Below, piece by piece: positions 55,379-64,000 of a stretch of DNA of 64,000 bases. The stretch spans positions 1 through 64,000 of the forward strand of contig NZ_SGIM01000011.1 in assembly GCF_004208515.1 (NCBI RefSeq). Direction: 5' to 3'. The notes under the pieces are model-generated. The model was not told the origin of the DNA and ran no database searches. It saw only the letters and a program-made list of their open reading frames with translations. Origin of the DNA: Acinetobacter halotolerans. GTDB lineage: Bacteria > Pseudomonadota > Gammaproteobacteria > Pseudomonadales > Moraxellaceae. A program made the translations under genes and the position numbers. How positions within the stretch are numbered: the first letter of the stretch is position 1; each line of letters begins with the position of its first letter.

Positions 55379-56539
55379 TTAACGTGTAAAATAATGATCT
55401 TGATGTTTACACTGACGACAGATGAGGGAAACATAATCTTCGGCATCATAGTCCACAATCAGATCATTTGAACCACAATACATGCAACGTTTTACTGAAT
55501 AGAAATTTAAACGAGGTTCTATTTTTCGCCAAGACTTCCAAACAGGCTGAAAAAAGACACTTTCATCATAACCCAAGAATTTAAATAATAAAATTTCACT
55601 CATTTTACTCAATGGAATGTTATGAGGTCTTGGTAAGGTTGAGGTTTCCCAGCGTTCGGTTAAAGCACGTTCGCGATATTGCTCTAGGGTTTTTTTTAAT
55701 AAATTGGTATTAATAAATTTATCATTACGAGCTTGTAACACTTTTTGTTTATGTAGGTATTCGAGCGCAGTTTGAATCAGATAATAAATCTGTCCTACAG
55801 CTAAACCTTCCATCAAACGAAAACAGAAGGTTTGGAAAGGACGGTTGCCTGCAATCTGAATTCCCCAAGTTCTGCAGTAGAACTGCGTGAACTGAATGAT
55901 CTCCTGATATAGCACCATATAGAGTGTATCTTTCACCTCTTCCGTGCTTTTAAAAGGGATACCAGAACTCAGGTTTTCATAAAACCAATAGCGTAATTGT
56001 TGAGCTACGCTAAACAGGCTAGGATCTGAATAACCATCTAAACGAAGATTTAAATAAAAGTGCTCTGTCTCTATATCTGAATCTTGTGGTCTTAACACAC
56101 CCAGCTTAAGTAATTCCTGAACAATCTGATGCTGAAATAAGTAGTTAGGCGTAAAGTGATGATATTTAATCTGCTTCCAGTGAATCAGTTCGTCATGTTG
56201 AACGTCTTCACGGGCATAATTATCCAATAGGCTCAATAAGAATAACTTATGTAAAAAACTAAGCTGATTGAGACCATAAACAACGTCATCTTTTATTTTG
56301 TATTTACGCTGTTCTTGTAGCAGGGTTTGTTGCGTTTGTTTTTTACGTTGGGTGGTGCACTGAGCACAGTGACAATTTAATTTACTATCACTGCTAAATA
56401 CCCGATGTTGGCAATGACTACACTCATGAAATTGAAAGTCTTGGGTATATTGTTCTGCCTCTATCCAAAACATAGATGCTTGGCACAAAGGGCAATGGCT
56501 ACTTTCATCTAACTGTTTTTGTAGAATCTGTAACTCCAT
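55379..56539 (-). CDS. Zinc-ribbon protein of unknown function, 386 residues
   Basis: N-terminal zinc-binding region with CPLC (16-19), CSHC (~40) and CHCAQC (~56); C-terminal ribbon with CMYCGS and CRQCKHQD in the last 45 residues. The middle ~260 residues are helical, with many aromatics, and match no family I know. The two metal-binding ends suggest nucleic-acid or protein binding. It precedes thiM by 17 bp and is probably co-transcribed, but no thiamine link is evident. Confidence 0.75.
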   Translation of the reverse strand: MELQILQKQLDESSHCPLCQASMFWIEAEQYTQDFQFHECSHCQHRVFSSDSKLNCHCAQCTTQRKKQTQQTLLQEQRKYKIKDDVVYGLNQLSFLHKLFLLSLLDNYAREDVQHDELIHWKQIKYHHFTPNYLFQHQIVQELLKLGVLRPQDSDIETEHFYLNLRLDGYSDPSLFSVAQQLRYWFYENLSSGIPFKSTEEVKDTLYMVLYQEIIQFTQFYCRTWGIQIAGNRPFQTFCFRLMEGLAVGQIYYLIQTALEYLHKQKVLQARNDKFINTNLLKKTLEQYRERALTERWETSTLPRPHNIPLSKMSEILLFKFLGYDESVFFQPVWKSWRKIEPRLNFYSVKRCMYCGSNDLIVDYDAEDYVSLICRQCKHQDHYFTR

Positions 56540-56812
56540 TGATACTCAACTTGCAATTTGTAAAAAACAGATTATACATTGCTGACAGCAGAAGTGATGC
56601 AAAGATTATATCGCTGTGTAAGTGCGGATTGATGATGGTTCGGATCAAAAAGTTTAATGTAAACTCATGATGCTTTGATTATAAATATGTGAATAGGTTG
56701 GTGTTTTTATTGAATTTAATCAGTTAAATATCCTTATATTCGGTTGACTGCTGCTGAGCATTGGCATGAAAATATAGAACAGATGGATCTGTGTCGCATA
56801 ATGGAGCAATGT

Positions 56813-57289
56813 ATGCAAAAAAAATTACTCATGAATGGAATCATGGGAATCTCTTTGGCCGTCTTGACTACAATGGGTCATGCTGCAACGCCAGAAGGTT
56901 TTTGGAAAAGTATTGATGATCGTAGTGGTGAGCTACTTTCGATCATTGAAGTCAAAAAGAAAACGGATGGAACTTACACGGGCACAATTGCCTATCGCTA
57001 TCCAGTCCCTGGTGGTGGCACCGTTCTAACGAACTGTGTTAAATGTCCTGAGCCTTTTAAAAACAAACCCATATTGGGGTTACAAATCGCTTGGGGCTTG
57101 AAACAAGACCCACAAAATCCAGATCAATATATTGATGGCCGAATACTTGAACCTAAAACAGGTAATATTTACAAGGGCAAAGCGCAATTGAGCGCGGATG
57201 GCAAGCGTATGCGTATGCGTGGATATATGGGGATTTCAGCACTTGGGCGCACACAGGTTTGGATTCGCACTGACAGTGCTAACCCTTAA
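56813..57289 (+). CDS. DUF2147 secreted protein, copy 1
   Basis: A 158-residue protein with a signal peptide ending at GHA (residue ~24). The mature DUF2147 domain (PF09917) starts TPEGFWKSIDDRSGEL, has an NCVKCP di-cysteine motif and ends with RGYMGISALGRTQVWIR. DUF2147 is a small beta-barrel, lipocalin-like domain of unknown function. ATG 56813 has GGAG 6 bp upstream. Followed by a close paralogue 154 bp downstream. Confidence 0.88.
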   Translation: MQKKLLMNGIMGISLAVLTTMGHAATPEGFWKSIDDRSGELLSIIEVKKKTDGTYTGTIAYRYPVPGGGTVLTNCVKCPEPFKNKPILGLQIAWGLKQDPQNPDQYIDGRILEPKTGNIYKGKAQLSADGKRMRMRGYMGISALGRTQVWIRTDSANP

Positions 57290-57304
57290 ATTATAATTTT
57301 AAAA

Positions 57305-57368
57305 TTACACTGTACGTATTTGATTGTTAGAAAATTTATATAGTCAAGTACTGGGGCGTACAGTGTAA
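57305..57368. repeat. 12-bp perfect inverted repeat between the DUF2147 genes
   Basis: TTACACTGTACG (57305-57316) and CGTACAGTGTAA (57357-57368), 40-bp spacer. Each arm contains the palindromic core TACA-N-TGTA, whose centres are 53 bp apart, about five turns. May be two operator sites or a long-loop hairpin. Confidence 0.65.
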
Positions 57369-57443
57369 GCTCTCTTTAAATATGCTATTTTTTTAATCAT
57401 TAAATCTATAAATATAAATAGGTTACTTTTTAATGGGGTTAAT

Positions 57444-57905
57444 ATGTATAAGCATGTCTTCATGGGGCTTTGTATTGCGTTCGCAAGTACAACGACTTTC
57501 GCTGCCGCTATCGAGGGTTATTGGAAAAGCATCGAAGAGAGAACGGGTCAACAGCTTTCAATTATCGAAATTCGAAAAGGTGATAATGGGCAATTTAATG
57601 GCAAGATTGTGTATCGTTATCCAAATGCGCATGGGATCTCGTTGAGTAATTGTACCAAATGTCCAGCGCCTCACACGAATAAGCCCCTTGTTGGTTTAGA
57701 AATTTTGTCAGGATTTAGACAAGATCCAAATGATCCAAATGCATATGTTGATGGTCTTGTATTGGAAGCAACCAGTGGCCGTGTATACAAAGGCAAAGGC
57801 GTGGTTTCAGGTGAAGGTAAGCGTCTCCGTATGCGTGGTTACATGGGCGTGTCCGCTTTAGGACGCACTGTGGTTTGGATTCGGACCAACAGCGCAAATC
57901 CATAA
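57444..57905 (+). CDS. DUF2147 secreted protein, copy 2
   Basis: A 153-residue paralogue of the upstream gene. The signal peptide ends near TFAAA (residue ~21). Shared with copy 1: WKSI, LSIIE, YRYP, NCxKCP, NKP, YKGK, RMRGYMG-SALGRT-VWIRT-SANP. A GGGG site precedes the ATG and a strong terminator follows. The pair looks like a tandem duplication with diverged N-terminal halves. Confidence 0.88.
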   Translation: MYKHVFMGLCIAFASTTTFAAAIEGYWKSIEERTGQQLSIIEIRKGDNGQFNGKIVYRYPNAHGISLSNCTKCPAPHTNKPLVGLEILSGFRQDPNDPNAYVDGLVLEATSGRVYKGKGVVSGEGKRLRMRGYMGVSALGRTVVWIRTNSANP

Positions 57906-57918
57906 GTTATTCTTGAAA

Positions 57919-57955
57919 AAAAACCTCAAATCAGACGTTGATTTGAGGTTTTTTT
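57919..57955 (+). terminator. Bidirectional terminator after DUF2147 copy 2
   Basis: A 13-bp stem AAACCTCAAATCA/TGATTTGAGGTTT with loop GACGT and T-runs on both sides. Serves the convergent 85-residue gene too. Confidence 0.9.
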
Positions 57956-57975
57956 ATTGAGTGAGAACGGAAATG

Positions 57976-58233
57976 TTAAACAGGGCATGGTAAGTTTTCA
58001 TCCTCCTGACTGATTTTCTTGGCAGCGATGAGTGCTTGTACTTTTTTACTCGGCACTTTTTCTTTCCCAAGAGCGTCATAGGTATTTACAATATTGGTTA
58101 CTTCTAAGGTGGTGAGTTCAATTCCTTCTGCGGACAAAAAAACAGAGATCACATGATGATCAACACCTGCGGTTGCAAGATCATGGATTGCTTTAATGTT
58201 TTCTAGACGATACAAATGTGCTTTTAATTCCAT
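57976..58233 (-). CDS. Small protein of unknown function, 85 residues
   Basis: A soluble, charged, probably all-helical protein beginning MELKAHLYRLENIKAIHDLATAG and ending in NLPCPV. No family recognised. A helix-turn-helix-like part may lie at residues 25-50 (VISVFLSAEGIELTTLEVTNIV), but this is weak. Single gene with a shared terminator. Confidence 0.65.
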   Translation of the reverse strand: MELKAHLYRLENIKAIHDLATAGVDHHVISVFLSAEGIELTTLEVTNIVNTYDALGKEKVPSKKVQALIAAKKISQEDENLPCPV

Positions 58234-58663
58234 CGTTATAGCCCTCGCTTGTTATTTTATTTACCTAGATTGGCATAAATACATAAGCAATAACCGTGCA
58301 CAAAATGTATAACTTAAGCAAAGAATGTAAGCTGAGCAGGCAAAGATCATGGATTTTGTCATTTTTATTTAATAATAGAAAATGATGTTGTAATTTTGTC
58401 TAAACGATAGGCTGATGCTTCAAATTCTATTTGAAAATGCTTGGTCTCAACCCAATAAAAATTTTAAACGCATGTCAGGTCTTACAGACAGCTTTTATTT
58501 GTTGGCGTATGATTTGTGCAGATATCTGAGATAATCGCAACCACAATTGTTTTGAATGCGATATTTTTAGACCAAACGGCATAATTTATGCTAGTAAAAG
58601 ACGCTTCAAGAAGTCTTGTCAACAAGACCATGTACATGAAATTATGAAAGATAAGGAATACTG
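58234..58663. other. Intergenic region upstream of pepN
   Basis: About 430 bp. It carries two palindromes: GCATAA-T-TTATGC (58579-58591) and GTCTTGT-CA-ACAAGAC (58613-58628). A plus-strand frame of 39 codons starting at 58411 and a minus-strand frame reaching into pepN lack ribosome-binding sites and were not called. Confidence 0.5.
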
Positions 58664-61270
58664 ATGAATATCGCGGCTCAACCTCCTGTTCAAACGGATC
58701 AAACCATTTATTTAAAAGACTATCAAAAGCCATCATTCTTGGTTGAATCAATTCATTTAGATATTCAAGTTTATAGTGATCAGACCATTGTCGATTCAAC
58801 ACTAGTGATGAAGCGTCAAGCAGCAGGTGCAATGGTACTATTGGGTCGAGATTTAGAGCTAAAGTCGATTCAACTAAATGGACAATTACTCAGTGCTGAT
58901 CAATATCATTTAGATGATGAACAATTAGTGATCGCTGATGCACCAGATGAGGTCATTCTTCAAACGCAAGTGATCATTCATCCTGAGTCGAATACCCAGC
59001 TTGAAGGGCTTTATAAAGCGGGTGATTTATTCGTTACGCAGAATGAACCTGAAGGATTCCGTAAAATCACCTTTTATCCAGATCGTCCAGACATTTTGGC
59101 TGAATTTACCACTCGTGTGGAAGCCGATAAAAAATATCCTGTACTACTTGCCAATGGTAACTTGCTTGAAACAGGTGAGGCGGGAGAAGGTCGGCACTAT
59201 GCGATTTGGCAAGATCCAACCAAGAAACCAAGTTACTTATTTGCATGTGTGATTGGTGATTTAGCGGTCTTAAAAGATCGTTACACCACTTCAGAAGGTC
59301 GTGATGTTGCTTTAGAAATTTACGCGATCGAAAAAGATATCCCTAAATGTCACATTGCGATGGAAGCATTAAAGCATTCGATGCGTTGGGATGAAGAACA
59401 TTACGGTCGTCCTTATGATCTCGACAATTATATGATTGTGGCGGTGAGTCAGTTCAACATGGGTGCCATGGAGAATAAAGGTTTAAATATCTTTAATACT
59501 TCATGCGTACTTGCTGACGAAGAATTCACCACGGATGCCGCGATCATGCGCGTACAATCTGTGATTGCGCATGAATATTTCCATAACTGGACAGGCAACC
59601 GTATTACCTGTCGTGACTGGTTCCAGTTGTGCCTAAAAGAAGGCTTAACGGTGTTCCGTGACCAATCCTTCTCTGAAGATTTACAATCAGCAGCGGTACA
59701 AAGGATTGATGATGTAGCGGTATTAAAATCTCACCAATTCCCCGAAGATGCAGGACCATTGTCACATCCGCCACGTCCAGATCATTTTGTAGAAATTAAT
59801 AATTTCTATACCGCTACGGTCTATGAAAAAGGTGCGGAAATCAACCGCATGATGGCGACCTTATTAGGTAAAGAAAAATACCGTCAAGGTACAGACGAAT
59901 ACTTCCGCCGTCATGATGGTCAAGCCGTCACGGTTGAGGATTGGGTTGCTGCATTAAGTGCGGGCTCTGGTGTTGATTTATTTAACTTTCTTACTTGGTA
60001 TAATCAACCGGGGACACCAAAGTTAGATGCCAAAGGTGAATATGATGCTGCGACACAGACCTATCGTTTGAGCTTAAAACAAAGCCTTAAAGCACATCCT
60101 AAATATCCGAACTTAAAAGCAGTGCCAATTCCTGTGGCTTTGGCTTTGTTCAATGCCCATACAGGCGAACAATACACTCTGCATAGTGCTGATCTGTTTG
60201 TAAATGATGTCAAAGATGGTGTGTATTTGTTTGATCAAGATGAAGCAACGATCGAATTTACTGGGGTGACTGAACAACCTGTTGCATCGTTGTTGCGTAA
60301 TTTCTCTGCGCCAGTCAATTTGGTGTTTGATTATTCAAATGATGATCTTGCATTTTTGATTCAACACGAAACCAATGGTTTTAACCAATGGCAAGCGACT
60401 CAAACCTTGTTAGAGCGTATTCTGTTAGAAGATCATCAGGTGGATACTTATATTCAGGCGATTAAAAACACCTTGCCTGAATTGGTAAACAAAGATCCAT
60501 TGCTCGCATCACGTTTGTTTGATGTGCCAAGTGAAAACTATTTAGGTAGTCGTATTGATCAAGATTACGAACCTGAACTCGTCCGTGAGAAACGTGAAGC
60601 GGTATTGAATCGTTTAGCACGAGAACTGGGTTCTTTCTGGAAAGATACTTATTTAGCTTTAGACCCAGATATGCAAAAAGAATTTTCTTTGGCAATGGGG
60701 GTTCGCGCATTGAAAAATATCATGTTAAGTATGTTGGCACGTCAGGGTGATGCTTCGGTATTTGAGTTGGCGGACGCACAATATAAAAACACGCGGAATA
60801 TGTCAGAACGTTTAGGTGCTTTACGCGTACTGGTATGGAATGATGCGCCACAAGCACAAGCAGCATTGGACGATTTCTATAATCGATTTAAAGATGAAGC
60901 CTTATCTTTAGATCAATGGTTCACGATTCAAGCATCCAATCCTTGTGCGACAGCGAAAACGATTGAATATCTCACTCAACATGCAGATTATGATTTAATG
61001 ACTCCAAATCGTATTCGTTCAGTCAGCGGTGGTTTGGCCAATAATCCAGTTAATACATGGAGTTTTGGTGTTGCTCATTTTGTACAGTTGGCAGCTTATT
61101 TAGATGAGAAAAATCCAATTTTGGGTTCTCGTTTATTACAAGTACTTTCCCGTTGGTATACCTTGATTGAACCACAGCGCAGTCAGGTACAACAGGCGTT
61201 AATCGCTTTGCAACCAAAGGTAAAATCGAAGAATGTTTCAGAAACTTTAAATAGCTTGTTAAGTATTTAA
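58664..61270 (+). CDS. pepN: Aminopeptidase N
   Basis: M1-family zinc aminopeptidase of 868 residues that removes N-terminal residues from peptides in the cytosol. The exopeptidase motif GAMENKG precedes the zinc site HEYFHNW (His303, Glu304, His307), with the third ligand Glu in LKEGLTVFRDQ near 326. The length and C-terminal ARM-like region are typical of gamma-proteobacterial PepN. An AAGGAA site precedes the ATG. Confidence 0.98.
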   Translation: MNIAAQPPVQTDQTIYLKDYQKPSFLVESIHLDIQVYSDQTIVDSTLVMKRQAAGAMVLLGRDLELKSIQLNGQLLSADQYHLDDEQLVIADAPDEVILQTQVIIHPESNTQLEGLYKAGDLFVTQNEPEGFRKITFYPDRPDILAEFTTRVEADKKYPVLLANGNLLETGEAGEGRHYAIWQDPTKKPSYLFACVIGDLAVLKDRYTTSEGRDVALEIYAIEKDIPKCHIAMEALKHSMRWDEEHYGRPYDLDNYMIVAVSQFNMGAMENKGLNIFNTSCVLADEEFTTDAAIMRVQSVIAHEYFHNWTGNRITCRDWFQLCLKEGLTVFRDQSFSEDLQSAAVQRIDDVAVLKSHQFPEDAGPLSHPPRPDHFVEINNFYTATVYEKGAEINRMMATLLGKEKYRQGTDEYFRRHDGQAVTVEDWVAALSAGSGVDLFNFLTWYNQPGTPKLDAKGEYDAATQTYRLSLKQSLKAHPKYPNLKAVPIPVALALFNAHTGEQYTLHSADLFVNDVKDGVYLFDQDEATIEFTGVTEQPVASLLRNFSAPVNLVFDYSNDDLAFLIQHETNGFNQWQATQTLLERILLEDHQVDTYIQAIKNTLPELVNKDPLLASRLFDVPSENYLGSRIDQDYEPELVREKREAVLNRLARELGSFWKDTYLALDPDMQKEFSLAMGVRALKNIMLSMLARQGDASVFELADAQYKNTRNMSERLGALRVLVWNDAPQAQAALDDFYNRFKDEALSLDQWFTIQASNPCATAKTIEYLTQHADYDLMTPNRIRSVSGGLANNPVNTWSFGVAHFVQLAAYLDEKNPILGSRLLQVLSRWYTLIEPQRSQVQQALIALQPKVKSKNVSETLNSLLSI

Positions 61271-61285
61271 GCGCAGGAAAGTTTT

Positions 61286-61325
61286 ATAACCACAATCGTG
61301 ATGACGGTTGTGGTTATGTTTTTTT
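61286..61325 (+). terminator. Terminator of pepN
   Basis: A 14-bp stem ATAACCACAATCGT / ACGGTTGTGGTTAT (one G-T pair), loop GATG, then a T-run. Confidence 0.9.
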
Positions 61326-61403
61326 TATTTAAATTTTAATATGGACGTTCCCATTCTTAAAAAAATTAAAAAAGTAAAACGGGATAACATAGGACAATAA
61401 TAT

Positions 61404-62783
61404 ATGGCATTAAGCGTGTTTGATCTTTTTAAAATCGGTGTCGGGCCTTCAAGTTCACATACTGTTGCGCCTATGCGTGCGGCGTATCGCTTTACTCAAA
61501 TATTGAAAGTTCAAGATATTTTAAACAAGGTCGCGAAAGTTCAGATTTTTTTATACGGTTCATTGTCTTCAACAGGCGTAGGGCATGGTACTGACAAAGC
61601 TACCCTTTTAGGTTTGATGGGAAATGATCCTGAAACTATTGATATTCCGCTTAGCCAAGTTCTTTTAGAGGATGTGTTTGAATCCAAAATACTCAAAATA
61701 GATGCGATTCATGCGATCGACTTTGATCCACGCCAAGATATTATTTTTATTGATGAAGCTTTGCCTTATCACCCGAATGCAATGATGATAAAGACCGAAG
61801 ATGCTGAGGGAAATGAGCTTTATTCAAACATATATTATTCAATTGGTGGTGGATTCATCATCGATGAGAGTCAAATAGATCAAGGAAGTTTTATTGATGA
61901 TCATACGGTCGTTCCTTATCCATTTCAGAGTGCTAAAGAATTATTGGCGTTGTGCAAAACCCATCAATGTAGCATCAGTCATTTGATGTTGGAAAATGAA
62001 AAGAGTTGGCGCAGTGAAGCTGAAATACGTGCCAAAATTATGCAGATTTGGCAAGTCATGCAAGTTTGCATCCAAAATGGATTGCAGCATGAGGGGATTT
62101 TAGCTGGTGGATTAAATGTGAAACGCCGAGCTAAAAACATTCATCAACGCTTACTCAAAAAAGAAAATGAAAATTTGATTGCAACCACATTTAATGCGAT
62201 GGAATGGGTGAATCTATACGCACTTGCAGTCAATGAGGAAAATGCCGCGGGTGGGCGTGTCGTCACTGCACCCACCAATGGTGCAGCAGGAATTATTCCC
62301 GCAGTTTTATCATATTACGTGAATTTTTCTCACGATGAGTCTGAAGACACCATCGTTCGATTTTTCTTGAGTGCAGCAGCTGTCGGTATTTTATGTAAAT
62401 TGAATGCCTCAATTTCTGGGGCTGAAGTAGGTTGTCAAGGAGAGGTGGGGTCAGCTTGCGCGATGGCTTCGGCTGGATTGGCTGAAATTTTAGACGGTAC
62501 GCCTGAACAGGTTGAACATGCTGCTGAAATTGGGCTGGAACATAATTTAGGACTGACCTGTGACCCTGTTGGTGGTTTGGTACAAGTGCCTTGTATTGAA
62601 CGGAATGCAATTGCAGCAGTGAAAGCGATTAATGCTGCTCAGATGGCATTACATGGTGATGGTGAGCATTATATTTCGCTGGATAAAGTGATTCAAACTA
62701 TGAAAGAAACAGGCAAAGACATGTCTGATAAATATAAAGAAACCTCAAAAGGTGGTTTGGCGGTCAATTCGATCGAGTGCTAA
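61404..62783 (+). CDS. sdaA: L-serine ammonia-lyase (iron-sulfur type)
   Basis: Deaminates L-serine to pyruvate. Single-chain form of 459 residues with both the N-terminal beta domain ([21 protein letters not shown], ~6-26) and the C-terminal alpha domain ([15 protein letters not shown] at ~290, [16 protein letters not shown] at ~347). The cysteines in the C-terminal half (including [15 protein letters not shown]) provide ligands for the 4Fe-4S cluster. Monocistronic with its own terminator. Confidence 0.97.
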   Translation: MALSVFDLFKIGVGPSSSHTVAPMRAAYRFTQILKVQDILNKVAKVQIFLYGSLSSTGVGHGTDKATLLGLMGNDPETIDIPLSQVLLEDVFESKILKIDAIHAIDFDPRQDIIFIDEALPYHPNAMMIKTEDAEGNELYSNIYYSIGGGFIIDESQIDQGSFIDDHTVVPYPFQSAKELLALCKTHQCSISHLMLENEKSWRSEAEIRAKIMQIWQVMQVCIQNGLQHEGILAGGLNVKRRAKNIHQRLLKKENENLIATTFNAMEWVNLYALAVNEENAAGGRVVTAPTNGAAGIIPAVLSYYVNFSHDESEDTIVRFFLSAAAVGILCKLNASISGAEVGCQGEVGSACAMASAGLAEILDGTPEQVEHAAEIGLEHNLGLTCDPVGGLVQVPCIERNAIAAVKAINAAQMALHGDGEHYISLDKVIQTMKETGKDMSDKYKETSKGGLAVNSIEC

Positions 62784-62827
62784 ATTTTTTAATTACCCTT
62801 GGTATTTAGTTATTCATTTTTAATCAT

Positions 62828-62857
62828 AAAAAAGGAGGTCGTCAGACATCCTTTTTT
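62828..62857 (+). terminator. Terminator of sdaA
   Basis: AAAAAAGGA and TCCTTTTTT around a 12-base loop. The stem is A/T-rich, so of moderate strength. Confidence 0.6.
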
Positions 62858-62859
62858 AT

Positions 62860-62888
62860 TTGACAATTAATATTGTCACAAATAGTAT
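62860..62888 (+). promoter_or_regulatory. Promoter of dienelactone hydrolase gene with embedded palindrome
   Basis: TTGACA (62860-62865), 17-bp spacer, TAGTAT (62883-62888). TGACAAT-TAAT-ATTGTCA (62861-62878), a perfect 7-bp-arm palindrome, covers the -35 and half the spacer, as expected for a repressor operator. Confidence 0.55.
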
Positions 62889-62919
62889 GGATGTAATTTA
62901 TATAACATAGATCACTAAA

Positions 62920-63609
62920 ATGGAAATAAAAACAATCACTTTACCCACTCGTCAAATCGAAGTTGAGGTGTATACACCGACTCAATCCACTGAGAAACTC
63001 CCCGCGATTCTATTACTGCATGAATTATATGGCGTCATTGATGCTTATCGTGAAGATGCGCAAGATTTAGCAGATCGAGGCTATTTGGTTTATGTGCCGA
63101 ACTTATATAGTGGCGGAGTAGTCAAATATTGCATTCGAGCAATGGTGGCTAAAGCAGGTCGTAGCAATGCAGCAGACAGTGATGTCAATAAAGAAATTCA
63201 TGTATTGTTAGATGCATTAAAAGTTGATCCAAGATCAAATGGTCGTTTAGGCATGTTAGGGCAGTGTTTAACAGGTGGATATGTGATCCAAATGGCGAAG
63301 CGAGAAGATATGTTGGCGCCAGTTGTCTATCACCATTCTTTGGGGATTGAAGGAGCGGGAGTACCGAAAACAGAATCATTAGACGAAATTCGCTTACTAC
63401 AAGGTCATTGGTCTGATCAATTTGATCCATTTTGCCCAGCTAAAAAGCGTAATAAGTTGATTGAGCAATTGGGTGATCGTGTAGAAGCTTATACTTATCC
63501 GATGCCACATGGTTTTCGTACAGTTAGTCGAGATCGTCCTGAGTCAGCATTGGTTTGGCAGCGTACAGTCGAGTTTTTTGACCGTGAATTAAAACAAAAG
63601 GTAATATGA
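62920..63609 (+). CDS. Dienelactone hydrolase family protein
   Basis: An alpha/beta hydrolase of 229 residues. Nucleophile is Cys116 in LGQCLTGGY, with Cys rather than Ser as in dienelactone hydrolases (PF01738); His in PMPHGFRTV near 201. No aromatic degradation gene is nearby, so the substrate is unclear. Weak ribosome-binding site. Its promoter overlaps a palindromic operator candidate. Confidence 0.87.
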   Translation: MEIKTITLPTRQIEVEVYTPTQSTEKLPAILLLHELYGVIDAYREDAQDLADRGYLVYVPNLYSGGVVKYCIRAMVAKAGRSNAADSDVNKEIHVLLDALKVDPRSNGRLGMLGQCLTGGYVIQMAKREDMLAPVVYHHSLGIEGAGVPKTESLDEIRLLQGHWSDQFDPFCPAKKRNKLIEQLGDRVEAYTYPMPHGFRTVSRDRPESALVWQRTVEFFDRELKQKVI

Positions 63610-63684
63610 TTTATTGCATCAACAGTTTATTATTTATCAGTATTTGTCTTTAATTTTAATATAGAAATAAAAAGTGAGGGGAAA

Positions 63685-64000
63685 ATGTCTCATAAATATG
63701 AGTATGCAGGTTTTTGGATACGCTTTGGTGCAGCGATTATTGATAATATTATTATTGTTGTTGCTTTGATTCCTCTTACTATGCTTTTTGGTGGCGGTGA
63801 CACTACGGCTTCGACAAATGGCTATTCTTCATTTCAGTTCATGTCGACATGGGATTGGTTTTGGCAAATTTTTATCGCAGTTTATTGTATATTTTGCTGG
63901 GTCATATTCGCAGGAACACCAGGCAAACGTTTATTACGTTTAAAAGTGTTGGACGAGAAAACTGGTGAACAGGTGTCTGTTGGTCAAGGTATCATTCGCT
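63685..64000 (+). CDS. RDD family membrane protein (3' end cut by window)
   Basis: First ~105 residues of a membrane protein with the RDD pattern (PF06271): AGFWIRFGAAIIDNIIIV near residue 8 with the conserved Arg and Asp, a second helix (WFWQIFIAVYCIFCWVIFAG), then GTPGKRLLRLKVLDEKTGEQ. RDD proteins are often linked to ion exchange or have unknown function. ATG is preceded by GAGGGG. Confidence 0.9.
   Translation, partial: MSHKYEYAGFWIRFGAAIIDNIIIVVALIPLTMLFGGGDTTASTNGYSSFQFMSTWDWFWQIFIAVYCIFCWVIFAGTPGKRLLRLKVLDEKTGEQVSVGQGIIR

Noticed and set aside
58482..58832. 116-codon minus-strand frame at the 5' end of pepN
   Set aside because: More than half of it is antisense to the secure pepN gene and it has no recognisable domain or start signals.
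1..64000. Mobile elements, prophage or CRISPR array
   Set aside because: No transposase, integrase or Cas-like coding region, and no regularly spaced repeat array was seen on either strand.

Overview
The window is AT-rich chromosomal DNA from a gamma-proteobacterium, most likely Acinetobacter. This is inferred from the divergent alkR/alkM-type alkane hydroxylase pair, the low GC content, and the mix of sthA, single-chain sdaA, a RodA-MltB-RlpA wall block and a compact eat-eutB-eutC ethanolamine set. I saw no insertion sequence, integrase, phage gene, CRISPR array or rRNA. One tRNA gene is present, tRNA-Arg(CCG).

Layout. 1-7.3 kb: truncated ahpF, a DUF1653 protein, an O-methyltransferase, alkR and alkM (divergent), a KTSC protein, ahpC and a sterol-desaturase-family membrane hydroxylase. 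7.4-14.2 kb: hrpA helicase, a KASIII-like synthase and a two-copy DUF4394 lipoprotein. 14.5-18.2 kb: lipA, sthA, a DUF3465 protein and a Mpo1/DUF962 membrane protein. 18.4-24.8 kb (minus strand): rlpA, mltB, rodA, a protein of unknown function, then queF translationally coupled to an ABC-2 exporter. 25-31.7 kb: a LysR regulator diverging from an isochorismatase-fold hydrolase, a YtcJ-type amidohydrolase, XapX, an OprB porin, a DUF1275 protein and a TMEM175-like protein. This is the least understood functional cluster in the window. 31.8-41 kb: two lipoprotein alpha/beta hydrolases, an MFS exporter, tRNA-Arg, an ExoX-like exonuclease, two proteins of unknown function, glyA and a 33-residue membrane microprotein. 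41.4-51.3 kb: a glutamine-amidotransferase-like protein, eutC, eutB, eat, an aldehyde dehydrogenase, a GAF/winged-helix regulator, an alpha/beta hydrolase and an iron-type alcohol dehydrogenase. 51.5-64 kb: a PIF1-like helicase, a CHMI-family tautomerase, an ATPase, thiM, a zinc-ribbon protein, two tandem DUF2147 genes, pepN, sdaA, a dienelactone hydrolase and a truncated RDD protein.

How genes work together. Eat imports ethanolamine, EutBC (B12-dependent) would split it to acetaldehyde and ammonia, and the aldehyde and alcohol dehydrogenases can handle the C2 products. No microcompartment or EutA reactivase gene lies nearby. The aldehyde and alcohol dehydrogenase promoters each carry a 9-bp direct repeat with an 11-bp period ending exactly 8 bp upstream of a -10-like hexamer. 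That layout resembles operators of SARP-type winged-helix regulators, and the adjacent regulator has a C-terminal winged-helix region after its GAF domain. This is the most specific regulatory hypothesis from the window. A second clear regulatory structure is an 18-bp direct repeat with a 21-bp period between alkR and alkM.
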